A stretch of DNA of 64,000 nucleotides from NCBI GenBank assembly GCA_028274465.1, contig CM051457.1:113149982-113213981 (forward strand). The letters run 5' to 3'. The notes under the pieces are model-generated. The model ran no database searches. It saw only the letters and a list, made by a program, of their open reading frames with translations, and had not been told where the DNA came from. Source of the DNA: Plantago ovata (Eukaryota > Streptophyta > Magnoliopsida > Lamiales > Plantaginaceae). Positions within the stretch are counted from its first letter, which is position 1, and each line of letters begins with the position of its first letter. This document shows positions 34,763 to 47,470 of the stretch, one piece after another. A program made the position numbers and the translations under genes.

Positions 34763-34900
34763 ATTATTATTATTATTATATGTTTTCGTTTTTTATTTAG
34801 AAAATGACTGGGCTGGACCCTTGAGGGGATTTATTACTGTCCAGTCCGGTTTTCGGCCCAAATTAAGTTCGTAGAGCCCAATTTTGTTGATAACCCCTAA

Positions 34901-36385
34901 GGCGCTGTTTGGTAGCCCATTTCATCCGTTTTTTGCTCAAATCCTGTTTTTCTGCCTTGTTTGGTAGCTTATTTTGCCCCAAACTCGGCCCTCATGAATA
35001 GTTCCGGCTTAGTGATTTGTGGCTATTATGGCGCCACGTGGCGTGACATGGCACAACATTTGCAAATTTTAGGATTTGCAAATGCCTACTCAAGACATGA
35101 AATTTGCAAATCCTAAAATTGCTTCTCCATGCCAACATGGAAGTCAACCAATTTAATATATTTGTGATGCCAAATTTGCCCCCTGGACATAGAACTATGT
35201 AATACTCCATCTATCCCGGTAAAAATTACCCAGTTTGACTTTTTTTTTCAGTCAACAGTTTTCAATATTAACTCCCGATTACTCTTAAACTATAATGATA
35301 AAATATTTAATAAAATCATATTATGAATATTTAAGTTTTATATTTTCATAATATGATTTCATCAAATACTGTATCATTATAGTTTAAGAGTAATCGGGAG
35401 TTAAAGTTGAATGATGTTGACCGGAAAAAGTCAAACTGGATAATTTACAGCTGGACGGATGGAGTATACTACAAACATGTTTCATCTTTTTTTTTCCTCC
35501 TCTTAATTAGGTAGAAGCAATGTTCAATTATGGTTATAAATACTTAAAACATGGCAAAATGATCCATCTTTAATACATAATTTACTACTACTACTACTTC
35601 ATATACTATAATTCATAATGCATTATAAATGAGCTTTCCGCAATCAAGTGAAGTTGGATGTACGTTGCTCGATTATATAGACTAAATGGGTTACTCTTAA
35701 AATTTCGCATAGCAAGTGAAGTACTATATTGACACGCGGAACCTACGTGATAAAGTGTAATTGAATTTTAAAAGTCGATATGTAAAAAGATTTTACAAAA
35801 TTAGTTCATGTGATCTACCTTTTCTATAATGAAAAACAAATTATTTTATTAAATTAATTTCATGTATTAATAGGATGAGTGAATTTAAAAAACCCAACTT
35901 ACTTCGTTTATTTTATTTGAGGTCCTTAATTGAATTTTGTTGTTGGATTTATTACAATAAAGTCCAATACATTTTGTGAATAAATATTGGACCAATAACC
36001 ATATGAAGCCCACACTGTTTGAGCAAATGGTCCAACTGGAAAAATAACACAGCACATACCATATAAAATGACGAAAATGCTCATGCTACTCATACACAAC
36101 TTCCAACCAAACGCTTGCGAAATGTTAAAATAGAACGGCATCATACACAAAACACAGAGCAAATCCAACCAAACGGAACGAAATTCATCAACAAATGTCT
36201 AAATCCAACCAAACCAATAAAAAAATTCAACCGGATTTTGATGTTTTCTACTGTAGCAAATGGTGACCTTTACAACCAAACATGTCATTTGAACTTTTGA
36301 AAAAAAAAGGATTTGGCCAAGGGCCCGAAAACAGGATTTGCAAATCCAGGATTGCGATTTTGCTGGTTCCCTACCAAACAACGCC
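34901..36385. mobile_element. Non-autonomous PIF/Harbinger-like element, copy B
   Basis: The counterpart of 8782-10267, with ends GGCGCTGTTTGGTAG and CTACCAAACAACGCC, and TAA flanks at 34898-34900 and 36386-36388. No transposase is present. Confidence 0.8.
35205..35464. mobile_element. Stowaway-like MITE nested in the Harbinger-like element, copy B
   Basis: The counterpart of 9087-9345, a long hairpin with TA flanks. One arm position restores complementarity lost in copy A (TTTAAGAGTAATCGG against TTTAACAGTAATCGG). Confidence 0.85.
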
Positions 36386-36491
36386 TAAGAGCACGGAACG
36401 CGAGTAAAATTTCAGAGTACGCAGAAATAATGGCAAGATATTGAAATTATTGTTGTTTCTTCATTAACGAGAAAAGTACTGAAAAATCGTG

Positions 36492-36673
36492 GGAGTCATA
36501 AAGTGGTACAGCGGTAAAGAGTTGGGGTAGTGAAGGAGAGGTGCATAGTTCGATTCCCGGAGTTATAAGGTTGGTATAGGTGTGGAGAAATTAGGTGGTT
36601 TAGTAAGTTTGAATATTAGTGTCGGAGCAGTGTAATATTTGTCATTTCAAAAAAAAAAGAAAAAAAAAAAAAG
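36492..36673 (+). mobile_element. tRNA-derived SINE, copy B
   Basis: The same SINE as 10374-10554. Target duplications are at 36476-36491 and 36674-36689, with one substitution in the left copy (ATCGTG for ATTGTG). The poly(A) tail is interrupted by a G. Confidence 0.92.
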
Positions 36674-37025
36674 GTACTGAAAAATTGTGTACAAAGAATG
36701 GGAATAGTAGTGCTAATCTGCTATTTATACTACAAATCTATCCTATCTGTACGGGCAATACAGCTCATCATCCTAACTGATTCGATGTCGTTTTTTTGGA
36801 ACATTCTCCGGCTTGCTCTGCAAGTAAGAACCCTAGGTTCTTTGTATTTGGTAAAGTGATGGATACGACGTCGTTCTTCTTCATGTGAGCTGGATTGATT
36901 CGTAAGACGCTTTATTCCGTCTTCCTTCACGCTTGGTTCGAACGCTCTTTTATTTTTGTTGTGTTGAGTAGTGCGTGATAATTCTTCTTCTTCCTTACTT
37001 TACTCTGTTCCTTGTTGCATATTTT

Positions 37026-38110
37026 TCATCTTCTCATGAGATTCCCCTCAAGATGAGAGTAAATGTTCCTTACTCCCATCTTGCTTGTGAAGAACTTTAT
37101 CTTTTCTGAAGGTAGAGCTTTGGTCAACATGTTTGCAGGTTGTAGAGAGGTATGAATATGACATACTTCAATGATTCCTTGTTGAACCTTTTCTCTTATG
37201 AAATGTTGATCAATCTCTACATGCTTGGTCTTCTCGTGATGCACTGGATTCTTGGTGAGACTGATAGCTGGTTTGTTGTCACTGTAGAGTTCAGTAGGAA
37301 CCTTTTGTTCAAATCCAAAATCCTTCAATATGTAATGAATCCACATGATTTCACAAGTGGTGTGAGCTATTGCTCTATATTCTGACTCTGTTGAAAATCT
37401 ACTAACCAATGTTTGTTTCTTGGTTCTCCAACTTATCAAGGACTTCCCTAAGAACACACAATATCCTGACAAAGATCTCTATGCATCCGGGCAATTATCA
37501 TGATTTGAATCAGAGAATGCTGCAAGATTCATATTCTTTTCGGATGATAACAATTAAAAGCCCTTGTCCTGGATTACCCTTTAAATATCTGATCACTCTA
37601 AGTGTTGTGTCTAGATGTTCTCTTGTTGGAGATTCCTTGTACTAGTTGAGAACGTTCACAAAATAACAAATATATATCTGGCCTAGTTAATGTAAGATAA
37701 ATCTTCCTGTACAGTGTTGGATTTCTCAAGGCTTCACCTCCCTTTTGAGTGTTATGACCTTGTTCTTGTGGAATTATCAAAGGTTTGCATCCTAGTAAAC
37801 CATTTTCTTTAATGATCTCAAGAGCATATTTCCTTTGACATAGATAGATTCCTTCACTTGATCTTAGAATCTCAATTCGTAAAAAATATTTAGGTTCCTC
37901 TACGTCTCTTACTTTAAAAGTTGCCTACAAATATCTCTTTGCTTTGTCACAAACTTACTCTGAATGTTGCCTAAGGATGCAGATTATTGTTCCAATATGT
38001 AATCTAAAGTTGTACTGTAATTTTTGTGGTATACTTTAAATTACAAATTTCATTTTTGTGATGTGTGTTTGTACTAAATTTCATTTTTGTGGATTGCTAT
38101 TTTCCCTCGT
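37026..38110 (-). pseudogene. Copia RNase H and RT-end relic, copy B
   Basis: The counterpart of 10902-11950. The RNase H frame 37472-37026 is open with LYSDNKPAISLTKNP, where copy A has LYRDNKP. The RT end upstream is broken in the same way. Confidence 0.85.
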
Positions 38111-38289
38111 GTATACTTTGTGATTTCGTCACTCATCTTCTTATACACTCCCACTATTTCATAAATTATTCATTTTGACTTTTCATTAACAATGTTTTTA
38201 TTTAATTGCAAATTACTTTTAAACTAGAATGACAAAATATTTAACAAAAATATATTATGATAATTAAGACTTTATATTTCAATTTTTGA

Positions 38290-38553
38290 GTGGTACATGA
38301 CGCTTTAATTGCTAAATGGGTGTGGAAGTTGTTGAATGGTGGAGAGGGGTTGTGGGTGGTGGTGCTGAGAGCTAAGTATGGTACTTATTGGGAGTGTATG
38401 TTGTCTATTAAGGAGAGGTGCACACGCGGTGTGGGTTGGTCTACGTGGTGGCGTAATTTGGTGTCTAAGGTGGCAATGAACAGTTGGTTTCTTGAGAATG
38501 TGGGCGTGGGCGTGGGCGCTGGAAGGGAGATTAGGTTCCGGCACGATCCTTAG
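38290..38553 (+). pseudogene. LINE C-terminal fragment
   Basis: The frame encodes ALIAKWVWKLLNGGEGLWVV, LRAKYGTYWECM, WWRNLVSKVAMNSWFLENV and EIRFRHDP, the pattern after the RT domain in plant L1-type elements (KWxWRL...LWxxVLKAKYG...WW..L...G..IRFWxDxW). Nothing of the RT itself is present. It is unrelated in type to the element at 5501-8632. Confidence 0.7.
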
Positions 38554-38715
38554 GTTGGGGACGGATTACTTTTGTGTGATTTATTTCCCGTTTGATTAGC
38601 GTGGAGACGAATAAGTGTTGTTCGATTGCTGATCGCTTGGCGGATGGTTTCCTGTGGGAGTGCAGAAGGAGTCTTTTTGTTTAGGAGGAGGCTTTATGCT
38701 CTGTTCTCTTCGTCT

Positions 38716-38830
38716 GAACAGAACTGAACTGATCTGATCTGAACTAATCGTATCTGAACTGAACTGAATGGATCTGAATTGAACTTATTTGTAGTACAAA
38801 ATACTATTAGGCAAATCTGAACTGAACTTA
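38716..38830. repeat. CTGAACTGAACT-type degenerate simple repeat
   Basis: Many variants of GAACTGAACT and GATCTGAACT occur in about 115 bp. This weakens the value of GAACT at 38839-38843 as a unique target-site tag, which I take into account below. Confidence 0.75.
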
Positions 38831-38843
38831 ATGCATATGAACT

Positions 38844-39645
38844 TGTTGGTCCCTTTAGACAACAAGTAAAGTCTAGAGGGAGGGTGAATAGTCTTTAAAA
38901 CTTTTTCGTCGTCTAAAACTTTCTCAGGAAGTGCTTGTTACTTTTCAGTGACAAGTTTACTAGTACTTACTTTCTCAACAAATGCTTATTACTTCTCAGT
39001 GATAAGTTTACTGATACTTAAAACAGAGTGCGGAAGTCTTGTACAATAAGTGCTTTGTCAGAAAGCTAGTTTCAGCAAGTAAGTAGATAAACAGTTGAAA
39101 ACAAAGTAACTTGCTGAAAGATAACTGCAGTAAAGTAAATCACACAAACACTTTTATAGTGGTATCTGAGGGTGGCGTAATCCCTCAACTAGTCCACTTT
39201 GACCTTTTTAGGACTGAATCCACTATGATAAGAAATGAGGTTCCTTACAAATCCTATCACTAATGATTCTCATAAACCAAAGCACATTTGCCTTGTTTCC
39301 AACCTAAATTAGAGAACTGTAACCTTGTTCTCCACCAAATTTGGGACACTTATCAGCAAAACTATGCTTGATTAGTTCCCCCTGACAAACACGCCTGAAA
39401 GGTGGTTTTTATCAGTTAGAGAGATTTGGGATGAGATGACTTGAAAATAACTTTTAGCTATTACAAGTAATCTAAAAAAACTCAACTTGTAATACTTCAC
39501 AGTAAGCAAGTTTATTGTTTCTGGTGTCAAGACTTGTTCTTGTTTAGAGGAAAGAAAACTTAACTAATTTCTTAGCTTATAGTATTCTACTTCTTCACAA
39601 GTAGATTTTGTTTCAAGCTTAAGTCTTGGAACGGATCAATAGGCA
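38844..39645 (-). mobile_element. LTR-B, 3' part, truncated
   Basis: The reverse complement of about 48350-49151, diverged. It starts at the LTR-B terminus TGTTGGTCCCTTT at 38844 and stops after GGATCAATAGGCAGTAAAG near 39645. The five bases before it (38839-38843) are GAACT. Confidence 0.85.
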
Positions 39646-39895
39646 GTAAAGAAGGAAAAGGAAAAAAGAAAAAAGGGAAAAATATATATATATAAATTAA
39701 TTTTTTTGTTTTTTTAATGTTTTTAATTTTTTTTATTTTTAAAGATAAGGCGTGTTTGTTTTCTCAAAATTGGATTTTGAGGAAGGCGAACTAAGGATGG
39801 TTTGGTCAAAGTCGAGGCCTAATATGTAATTGATGAACTAATGGGACCTTTTCTGATATTAGGGACTCTAATGGGGCCCATAAAGATATGGCCCC
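39646..39895. other. Filler between LTR-B and element 2, unassigned
   Basis: Low-complexity AT sequence followed by about 150 bp of unique-looking sequence ending CATAAAGATATGGCCCC. It fills a junction where both the LTR-B end and the outer about 600 bp of element 2's left LTR are lost. Confidence 0.5.
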
Positions 39896-41410
39896 TTCCT
39901 AATTAAGTTAGAACTCAATTAGGAAAATCTAACTTAACCCTTGACTTCTAATATGGGAAGGAGTCAAACTCCATTGACTCCTTCCCACACACCACTATGG
40001 GCGGCCGGCCATAAGGGTTGGTATGTGGTTCCCACTTTTGGGACCCACTTATAATACGGAGGCAATTCAAATTCTAAGTCGTTTTTGCCCATGTGCATAT
40101 ATTAATTTCTAAATTAATATATCCTTTCAAACCTCTATTATATTTCCAAAATATAATCTTTCGATTCAATTAATAATTCCAAATTATTAATTAATCATTT
40201 CAATTAATAATTCCAAATTATTAATTGAGCCACAATTAATTATAATTAATTCCAAATCAATTATAATCCATCAATTACAATTAATTCTAAATTAATTGCG
40301 ATTCCATCTTCAAGTATATTCGGATAAGCTGAATCACCACATAGTGTGACCCATAGGGCCTCATTGTATTAAGCAAGTCCTAGACTAGGCAATATGGAAT
40401 TCCTAGACGGTTCCATTTGTAATATTAATACATGAGGACGTTTGAGAGGTTTCTCAAAGCAAACCCTTTCGTTGCGATGTCTGTTGCGCTCAACGCGGCG
40501 ATGGTAACGTCCCTTCATCTGACTGACTTGAATGCATCTAGGATCGATGATATGTCTATCCCAATAATACATCCACGGGCGTCTTCAGTGAGTTGAATGG
40601 TCAATCCAATATCTATTATGACTATCATAATAATATTGATACGCTGGCCAGCGGTTTAACCAATCACAACTATGAACGACTATGAGCAGTGCTCTCCTAT
40701 GCTACACGTGAGAGATGAATCCTTCACAGAATCACTTATCACCCCCATTTGTATATAGCCATAATCCTGGTGTGTACCTTGTATCAACTGCTTATTCAGA
40801 GCTGACTCGGCGGGACCCCCAAGGATATGGGGCAACAAATGTGATGATAAAGTCCTGTAAGTCCAAAGGACGACTGGCATCACTTCGACAACTTTCCGGT
40901 TCCCATAGACACATCAGTGTATTGTATACATCGATGGGAGTTTCCGGTGGGTACTTCCATTGTTCGGTAATCACCCTTCGAACAACTATGCGCAGTTATG
41001 GGAACGTTTCTTGATTGTCTAACAATCCGTTCCGTGGACGTGGGATCGGCTCACACTTGCTCTAACAAGTATAACCTCCACGCATACTAGTCTCGTCTGG
41101 TTCATTCAGACCCCTACATCCCAGATGAACCTCGACTAGGGAGAGTTTGGGATAGATGATAACTCACATAGCTCCCACTATCTGTGTGATCGGTCATCTA
41201 TTCGAAGGGACATGTTTGATATCAATACGGACAGGAATATAGATATGACATGCTGTATGCCTGGTGTAATATAAATATGAAAGCGATACTCAATAGTAAA
41301 ACAAACAAACATATATTATATTACGTTGACCTGTGTAATAGTACATATATGCCCTTTATAAGGGTCATGTGCCCTTAATAAAGACCGTCTCTAGGACATA
41401 TACACTATCA
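39896..41410 (-). repeat. 3' LTR of element 2, truncated (L2)
   Basis: It corresponds to about 22070-23574 of R1. It shares with L1, against both right LTRs, four bases: 40699 A, 40772 G, 41202 T and 41206 A. The polypurine tract AAGTGGGAGAT (sense) follows. Confidence 0.92.
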
Positions 41411-41424
41411 ATCTCCCACTTGGA

Positions 41425-44040
41425 CTAGAGCCAGTCACCTTTATGCTTAACGCCTAGCTTAACATAATGTCTTATGTGGGCATCCACTGATAAGACCTTG
41501 GTGAAAGGATCTTCCACGTTGTCCGTGGTTGTGACACGTTCTATACTAACTTCTCCTCTATCAATAATCTCACGTATAACGTGATACTTTCTAAGTACAT
41601 GTTTGTTCTTGTTTGTAGATCTAGGCTCCTTGGCTTGAGCGACGGCGCCCGTATTGTCACAGTAAATCGTTATTGGATTAGGAGCAGGAACAACCCTCAA
41701 TTCCTTCAAGAACTCTGAAATCCAGACAACTTCTTTTGATGCTTCTGAAGCAGCAATGTACTCGGCTTCTGTGGCAGAGTCAGCAATCGTGGCTTGCTTA
41801 GAACTCTTCCAACAGACAGCTCCTCCGTTCAGTTTGAATACGTATCTTGTCTGTGACTTAAAGTCATCAGGATCTGATTCAAATCCAGCGTCGACATAAC
41901 CAGACATCTTCAATTCTGGTTCTCCACCAAACACCAAGAACATATCCTTAGTCCGTCGAAGGTACTTAAGAATGTTCTTTACAGCAGTCCAGTGAGGTAC
42001 TCCTGGATTCTGTTGGTGTCGACAAGTGACACTAAGCGCATATGCCACATCTGGCCTTGTGCAATTCATTGCATACATTATAGACCCTACTGCCGAAGCA
42101 TAGGGCACACAACTCATTGCCTTTCTTTCTTCATCAGTTTTAGGACTATCCTTAACTGATAGCACGATCCCATGCCTAGCTGGGAGAAAGCCTCTCTTTG
42201 AGTCGTCCATCTTATAACGCTTCAGTATTTTGTCGATGTAGGTGGACTGTGTCAATCCCAACATCCTCTTGGATCTATCTCTATAGATCTTGATCCCTAG
42301 GATGTAGTTCGCTTCACCCAAGTCCTTCATTGAGAAGGTACTTGATAACCAAACTTTAGTCTCTTCTAGCATAGAGACATTGTTTCCCATGATCAGAATG
42401 TCATCAACATAAATGATCATGAAAACGACTCCCTTGTCGCTGTGCCTAGTGTAGACACAGGGATCTTCCACGCTTCTGATGAAGTCAAACGATTTGACAT
42501 CTTCATCAAAGCGAATATTCCAGCTCCTCGACGCTTGCTTTAGCCCATAGATGGATCTCTGTAATTTGCATACAGCAGTTGGCCTGGTTTTACTAATAAA
42601 ACCTTCCGGCTGTACCATATAGACCTCTTCCTCAAGGTTGCCATTGAGGAAGACAGTCTTTACATCCATCTGCCAGATTTCATAATCGTAGTAGGCAGCT
42701 ATCGCAAGTAGAATTCGAATAGACTTCAACTTTGCTACCGGTGAAAAGGTTTCATCGTAATCGATGCCATACCTTTGCGTGTAGCCTTTCGCCACAAGTC
42801 TAGCCTTGTGCGTTTGTACCTTGCCATCGGCATCTGTCTTTCGTTTAAAGACCCATTTGCACCCAATTGGTCTAACCCCTTGGGGCAAGTCTACCAAGCT
42901 CCAAGCTTGGTTCAGGTACATGGAGTCTATTTCCAATTCCATGGCCTCTTGCCATCTGTCTGAGTCAATATCATTTATTGCCTCTTTGTAGGTCTCGGGA
43001 TCTTCCCGATCTGTTAAGCCAAAATCAAGTTCACTGATGTCTTCAATCATAAGGCTTTGCTTTTGAGGTCCTTTTAGGATCCTCTTCGACCTACGGAGCT
43101 CGACTGGTGCTTCTGTCGGCGTTTCTGGTGCTTTTCTTTTCTGACTTCGTGTTACACGAACATTATCAGTGGGCATTGATGCAGCTGGTCGCGTGCTTCG
43201 ACCCTGTTCCCTAGCGGGAGGCTGCTCTTGTGCAACTTGTTGCACAGGTTGGTTGACAACGGGTTCTATTGGTGTGGTTTCAACTGTTGATCTAATCACA
43301 GGACTCCCACTGACTATGACATGCCTAGCAAGTGTCATATCATTACCCTTGTCTGCTTCGAAAGCTCCCACTGAACTTGAGTCCAAATCAGAAGATTTAG
43401 AGAACTCATGTTCGTGCGTGTCAAAGTCTTGAATTTCTTCAAGTTCTATCATATCATCTAACCTCTCTTCTTCGAGGTATTCTGCTTCTAAAAACTTCAC
43501 GTTTCTAGATACTATCACCTTGTGATCTTCAGCATGATAGAATTCATAGCCTCTCGTCTGACGAGGATAGCCTATGAAATAAACTTTGACACCCTTGGCA
43601 TCTAACTTATCAGTGAGCAACAATTTGACTATCGCAGGACAGCCCCAAGGTCTAAGATAGCCCAGTGAGGGCTTCTTCCCTTTCCATAACTCATAAGGAG
43701 TTTTCTCCACTGATTTAGATGGTACACGGTTCAGAATGTAGATTGCAGTTTGTAGCGCATATCCCCATAGATATTTTGGAAGAGTCGAGAATCCAATCAT
43801 TGATCTCACCATGTCTAACAGGGTTCGATTCCTTCTCTCGGACAAACCATTCAGCTGTGGTGTTCCAGGAGGAGTCCATTGCGATTGAATTCCATTCTCC
43901 TTCAAGTAGCCGATAAATTCTTCACTAAGGTATTCACCTCCTCGATATGATCGAAGAGTGACTATCCTTAGGTTCAAGTCATTCTCGACTTCATTCCTAA
44001 ACTCCTTGAATTTCTCAAAGGTCTCGGATTTATTCTTCAT
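41425..44040 (-). CDS. Copia pol segment (integrase, RT, RNase H), open frame of 871 codons
   Basis: From the ATG at 44040, in order: integrase core C-terminal part ([14 protein letters not shown] with the catalytic Glu; the second Asp lies in a changed context, [14 protein letters not shown], so D is Y here), acidic linker, RT with [25 protein letters not shown] and [10 protein letters not shown], and RNase H with [13 protein letters not shown]. Element 1 has LRSDRGGEY at that site, so element 2 has lost a D-D-E residue despite its open frame. The frame is open upstream only to the TAA at 44241-44239. The true translation start would be in gag, so this is part of a polyprotein and probably not an active enzyme set. 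Confidence 0.92.
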   Translation of the reverse strand: MKNKSETFEKFKEFRNEVENDLNLRIVTLRSYRGGEYLSEEFIGYLKENGIQSQWTPPGTPQLNGLSERRNRTLLDMVRSMIGFSTLPKYLWGYALQTAIYILNRVPSKSVEKTPYELWKGKKPSLGYLRPWGCPAIVKLLLTDKLDAKGVKVYFIGYPRQTRGYEFYHAEDHKVIVSRNVKFLEAEYLEEERLDDMIELEEIQDFDTHEHEFSKSSDLDSSSVGAFEADKGNDMTLARHVIVSGSPVIRSTVETTPIEPVVNQPVQQVAQEQPPAREQGRSTRPAASMPTDNVRVTRSQKRKAPETPTEAPVELRRSKRILKGPQKQSLMIEDISELDFGLTDREDPETYKEAINDIDSDRWQEAMELEIDSMYLNQAWSLVDLPQGVRPIGCKWVFKRKTDADGKVQTHKARLVAKGYTQRYGIDYDETFSPVAKLKSIRILLAIAAYYDYEIWQMDVKTVFLNGNLEEEVYMVQPEGFISKTRPTAVCKLQRSIYGLKQASRSWNIRFDEDVKSFDFIRSVEDPCVYTRHSDKGVVFMIIYVDDILIMGNNVSMLEETKVWLSSTFSMKDLGEANYILGIKIYRDRSKRMLGLTQSTYIDKILKRYKMDDSKRGFLPARHGIVLSVKDSPKTDEERKAMSCVPYASAVGSIMYAMNCTRPDVAYALSVTCRHQQNPGVPHWTAVKNILKYLRRTKDMFLVFGGEPELKMSGYVDAGFESDPDDFKSQTRYVFKLNGGAVCWKSSKQATIADSATEAEYIAASEASKEVVWISEFLKELRVVPAPNPITIYCDNTGAVAQAKEPRSTNKNKHVLRKYHVIREIIDRGEVSIERVTTTDNVEDPFTKVLSVDAHIRHYVKLGVKHKGDWL

Positions 44041-44238
44041 AAGATAAATATATCCATACCTTGAGAAATCGTCAGTAAAGGTAACGAAGTAAGAATAACC
44101 TCCACGCGCTTGGACTTTGAAAGGTCCACATACATCAGTATGTATGAGCTCTAAGCAGCGAGTGGCACGAACACCTTGTCCAACAAAAGGTTTGTTCGTC
44201 TTCTTACCCTTAACACATGATTCACATGTTCCATATGA

Positions 44239-45040
44239 TTAGAAATCAAATGGTTCTAAGTAGTCCAACTTTCTTAGTCTTTGAATTCGTGTTTCATTGA
44301 TATGGCCTAGCCGACAATGCCATAGATAAGATGGATTATTTTTCCTACTTGAAGACGGTTGTTTGTTATGTATTTGAAATAACGGTAGACCACTTTGTAA
44401 AATATATAAACCATTCACTAATCGAGCTTTTCCATAATACTGGTCATTCAACGAAAAATAACAAGTATTATTAGCAAAACGAAAGGAAAAACCCAAATTG
44501 TCCAACAATGGAATGAAAATAATATTTCTGACAATGGATGGAACAAAATAAACGTTATCAAGTTCTAAACATTGTCCTGATGGTAAAATCTATCTTGCAG
44601 CGTCCAACGCGTTTGGCTTCAACTGGATTGTCGTTCCCAACATGCAAGTCGATTTCACCTTGCTTGACTAGCCTGTGTTCAATTAGCCCCTGCACATTAT
44701 TGCAAATGTGCGAGCCACAGGCTGTATCTAATACCCAACTATTGGAGTCAAAAGTAGTCATGTTCATTTCAATAACAAACACACCTGAGCTAGAAGCCGT
44801 CGGCTTCCTAGCTTGATCTGTCCTCAGCTGAGGACAATCATTCTTCCAATGGCCCTTGAGTTTGTAATAGAGACAAGTCTCCATCCTAAGTCGAAACTTA
44901 GCCATCTTGCGATTGCGTGCATTCTTGCCACCCTTGCTCCCTTTGGGTCTACGATTGACCCTTAGAGACTTGCTGGCAATTGCTCTCTCGGCAATCGACT
45001 CTGTTGCTTTCCCGACTTCGGGATTCTGGATAGATTCCAA
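44239..45040 (-). pseudogene. Gag knuckle, protease and GAG-pre-integrase of element 2
   Basis: The knuckle is damaged (CLYYKLKGHWKNDC, second Cys lost). The protease region SWVLDTACGSHICNN is as in element 1, and one extra A near 44586 shifts frame after GRCKID. The following GAG-pre-integrase part (44508-44239) ends at the same TAA after EPFDF as in element 1. Confidence 0.9.
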
Positions 45041-45535
45041 TTATCTTTCCACGATCAAGATGATGGAAGCTTTAGCTTCTAGCTCTAAGCCAAATCCAAC
45101 AAGTTGAAAGAGAAAATCAATCAACGACTTGACTTGTTCAGGTGACAGCTATACTGTCTCAAGTCTTTGGATAAGCATGATCTTGATAGCTTCGAACCCT
45201 TCACACATCCTTGGAGTATCCAATAATGAGGAGAGATATCTTACAATCTCATATAGTTCCTTGTCTCGACATGGTCCAACCATATTATCAGACATAGCAT
45301 CCAGCAACAGACTTTTCACAAACTTGGCCTTTTCCACTGACACCTCATAATAGCAATCATAGGTTTCATTAGTATTCAGTGGGAGGTGGAGGGATTGGTT
45401 CGTCTAACGAATACTCAATCTCATTGTGCCATAGCACCCTTCGTACCTCATGGATTCAATCCACGTAGTTTGGTCCTGTTAGCTTTGGCAACTCCAAGTT
45501 GGCAATAAGCTCGGAGGACGGTATAGCCATTTCTA
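45041..45535 (-). pseudogene. Gag N-terminal remnant of element 2
   Basis: Pieces such as DNMVGPCRDKELYEIVRYLS and DTPRMCEGFEAIKIMLIQRL match element 1 gag, but stops and frame changes break it. Divergence from element 1 is visibly higher here than in pol. Confidence 0.8.
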
Positions 45536-46083
45536 AGGAGAAATAATATAGAACGAAAATAATAAATCAACTATTGAAATACTATTTCTAAATACACAGT
45601 CAACATAACTAAACAACAAGGTCCTTTAGCTGTTTAGCTCCCACTATTTTCACATATGATTGCCCCCAAAACAAACATACGGGTAATGTCCAACAAGTTA
45701 CCGTAGTGGCCAAGATCCAAATCCATACTTTGCTATACTCCAACGGGGGCTGGTCGCACAACATAATATGACCAGTAGGACTAAATCCAATTGCGTCACG
45801 CAACTCTTGGGTGTTAAATCTAATTTAACCCGACGCTCTACATATTTCACCTATCGAGGTCGCTAGATACAATATGCAGTAAGTTATAACCATAGGCTTA
45901 CTCTAATCTGACGAGCACTGCGAGTCTGCAAGACGAGGTCGCCAATACAGGGAAACGCAATGAAAGTTCAGAATTAAAGCACCCCATGGAAAGCATCTCA
46001 GAAACACATACGTATACATACTTCTGCACTTATATTGGTTGGGGCTTGTAGCTTGAGGGTTGTTATCAGTCATCTACAAATAA

Positions 46084-46251
46084 GGGCGCCGCCTACCCAT
46101 CATGCATGAGCGGTCTACACGTAATGGATGCCGCCTATCCATTCTAGTTCTAAACGCGGTCAAGCACATAATGGGCGCCGCCTACCCATACATAAAAATA
46201 TGCGGTCCGACATATAAGAGGGCGCCGCCTACCCTCGCATGCATAGCGGTC
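46084..46251 (-). repeat. Four-hairpin tandem array in the element 2 leader
   Basis: The same array as 20541-20708: four GCCGCCT heptamers with complementary arms and GCGGTC linkers. The only arm change I see is ATGGGT to ATGGGC in unit 3, which loses one closing pair. Confidence 0.75.
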
Positions 46252-46990
46252 GAACGGAGAGTAAAATACGTGGTATTTAAACATGCATTGTCAAACAATA
46301 ACATATAGAGCAAACGAACAAGTTGTAGCCTATGTGGATGCCAAATGACTTCATAATTTCATTATGAAAACTATAATCCCATACTTATAATCTCTATGAA
46401 AAATTTGAAAATTTGGGCTAGATTGAAAAATCAAAAATTCTATTGATCAGGTAGCAATTTTCGAAAACCCAAAGGACTTAATTGTAATTCTCAAAATCTC
46501 GGAGGTGTTAAATTCAAAATTCAAAAGTAGAAAGACTTATTTGTAATAAACAATAAATTGATAAATTACAAATAGGCCCCTCAACTTAATACTAATTAAA
46601 TTTAACTCCTCTAGTTAATAATAATTACAATTAAATCATATTTATATTCCAAATATAAAATCAATCCTCAAAATTTCCAAAAATTCAATTTTGGGTCCAA
46701 CCCGAAAAATTAAATAAATATATATAATAATATACGGGGACGGGATCGTCCCCATAGGGCACCTGTGCCCGCAGGCGCTGGGGACGCCAGGCGCTGGGCG
46801 CCTGCGTCCGCAGGCGCTCCCGGTGCGTATATATATATTTGAAAAAAAAAAAATTTTTGAAAAATTATAAATTCAAAATTTATATAAAAACAAAACTTTT
46901 GAAAATCGAATCAATCATAGAATCAATTGCATCCACATAAACTACATAATCAAATAACGTATATACGCATATACATAATCAATTAACCTG

Positions 46991-47002
46991 GCTCTGATAC
47001 CA
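46991..47002 (-). promoter_or_regulatory. Primer binding site of element 2
   Basis: The sense strand reads TGGTATCAGAGC, complementary to initiator tRNA-Met, one base from the LTR end at 47004. Confidence 0.93.
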
Positions 47003-47470
47003 CTGTAAGAAAATATGGTCAGAGTTGCCCCTAGGGCACGCAGCGGAATTTCAAAAAAATTTCTTAACATGCAGGTTAATCGATCATGCATATGGTGTAT
47101 ATACGTGTAACGCATAAACATGTTAATCAGAAGACTTACAATACTCCAAGAGCAAGAATAAGAATAGAATCGATATAGCCCAATCGATTTGATCTTCGAT
47201 TTCGATGCCCTTTTGCAGCAAAATAGTTCAGTGAGTCTGTTGCATTCTCCAACTTGAATCACCTCAAAAGCTTTTGTAACGAAGCGGGAATTGCTTTTAC
47301 AAAATCGTTGCGCAGTGCAGTAAATCTGCACTCGGGAATTCTTTCTACAAAACAGATGTTAGTATATAAAGAATATAATAACTTTGAACCTCAACCTTGG
47401 TATCCACGGATGAACATCCTATCGGAAAGAATGCTAGGATATTCTTTATGTGGCCAAGAAGATGGGACGG

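Larger units (their letters stand above)
29286..38270. repeat. Duplicated block, copy B (unit 2)
   Basis: Nearly identical to 1-12144 without the non-LTR element. The order of the CER1-like remnant, MITE, DUF6598 gene, Harbinger-like element, SINE and copia relic is the same. Differences are single bases and short indels, such as 18 extra bases in the first intron of the DUF6598 gene and an interrupted poly(A) in the SINE. Confidence 0.96.

Noticed and set aside
38716..38830. CTGAACT repeats as a satellite or regulatory array
   Set aside because: Irregular unit length and short extent make a simple degenerate repeat more likely.
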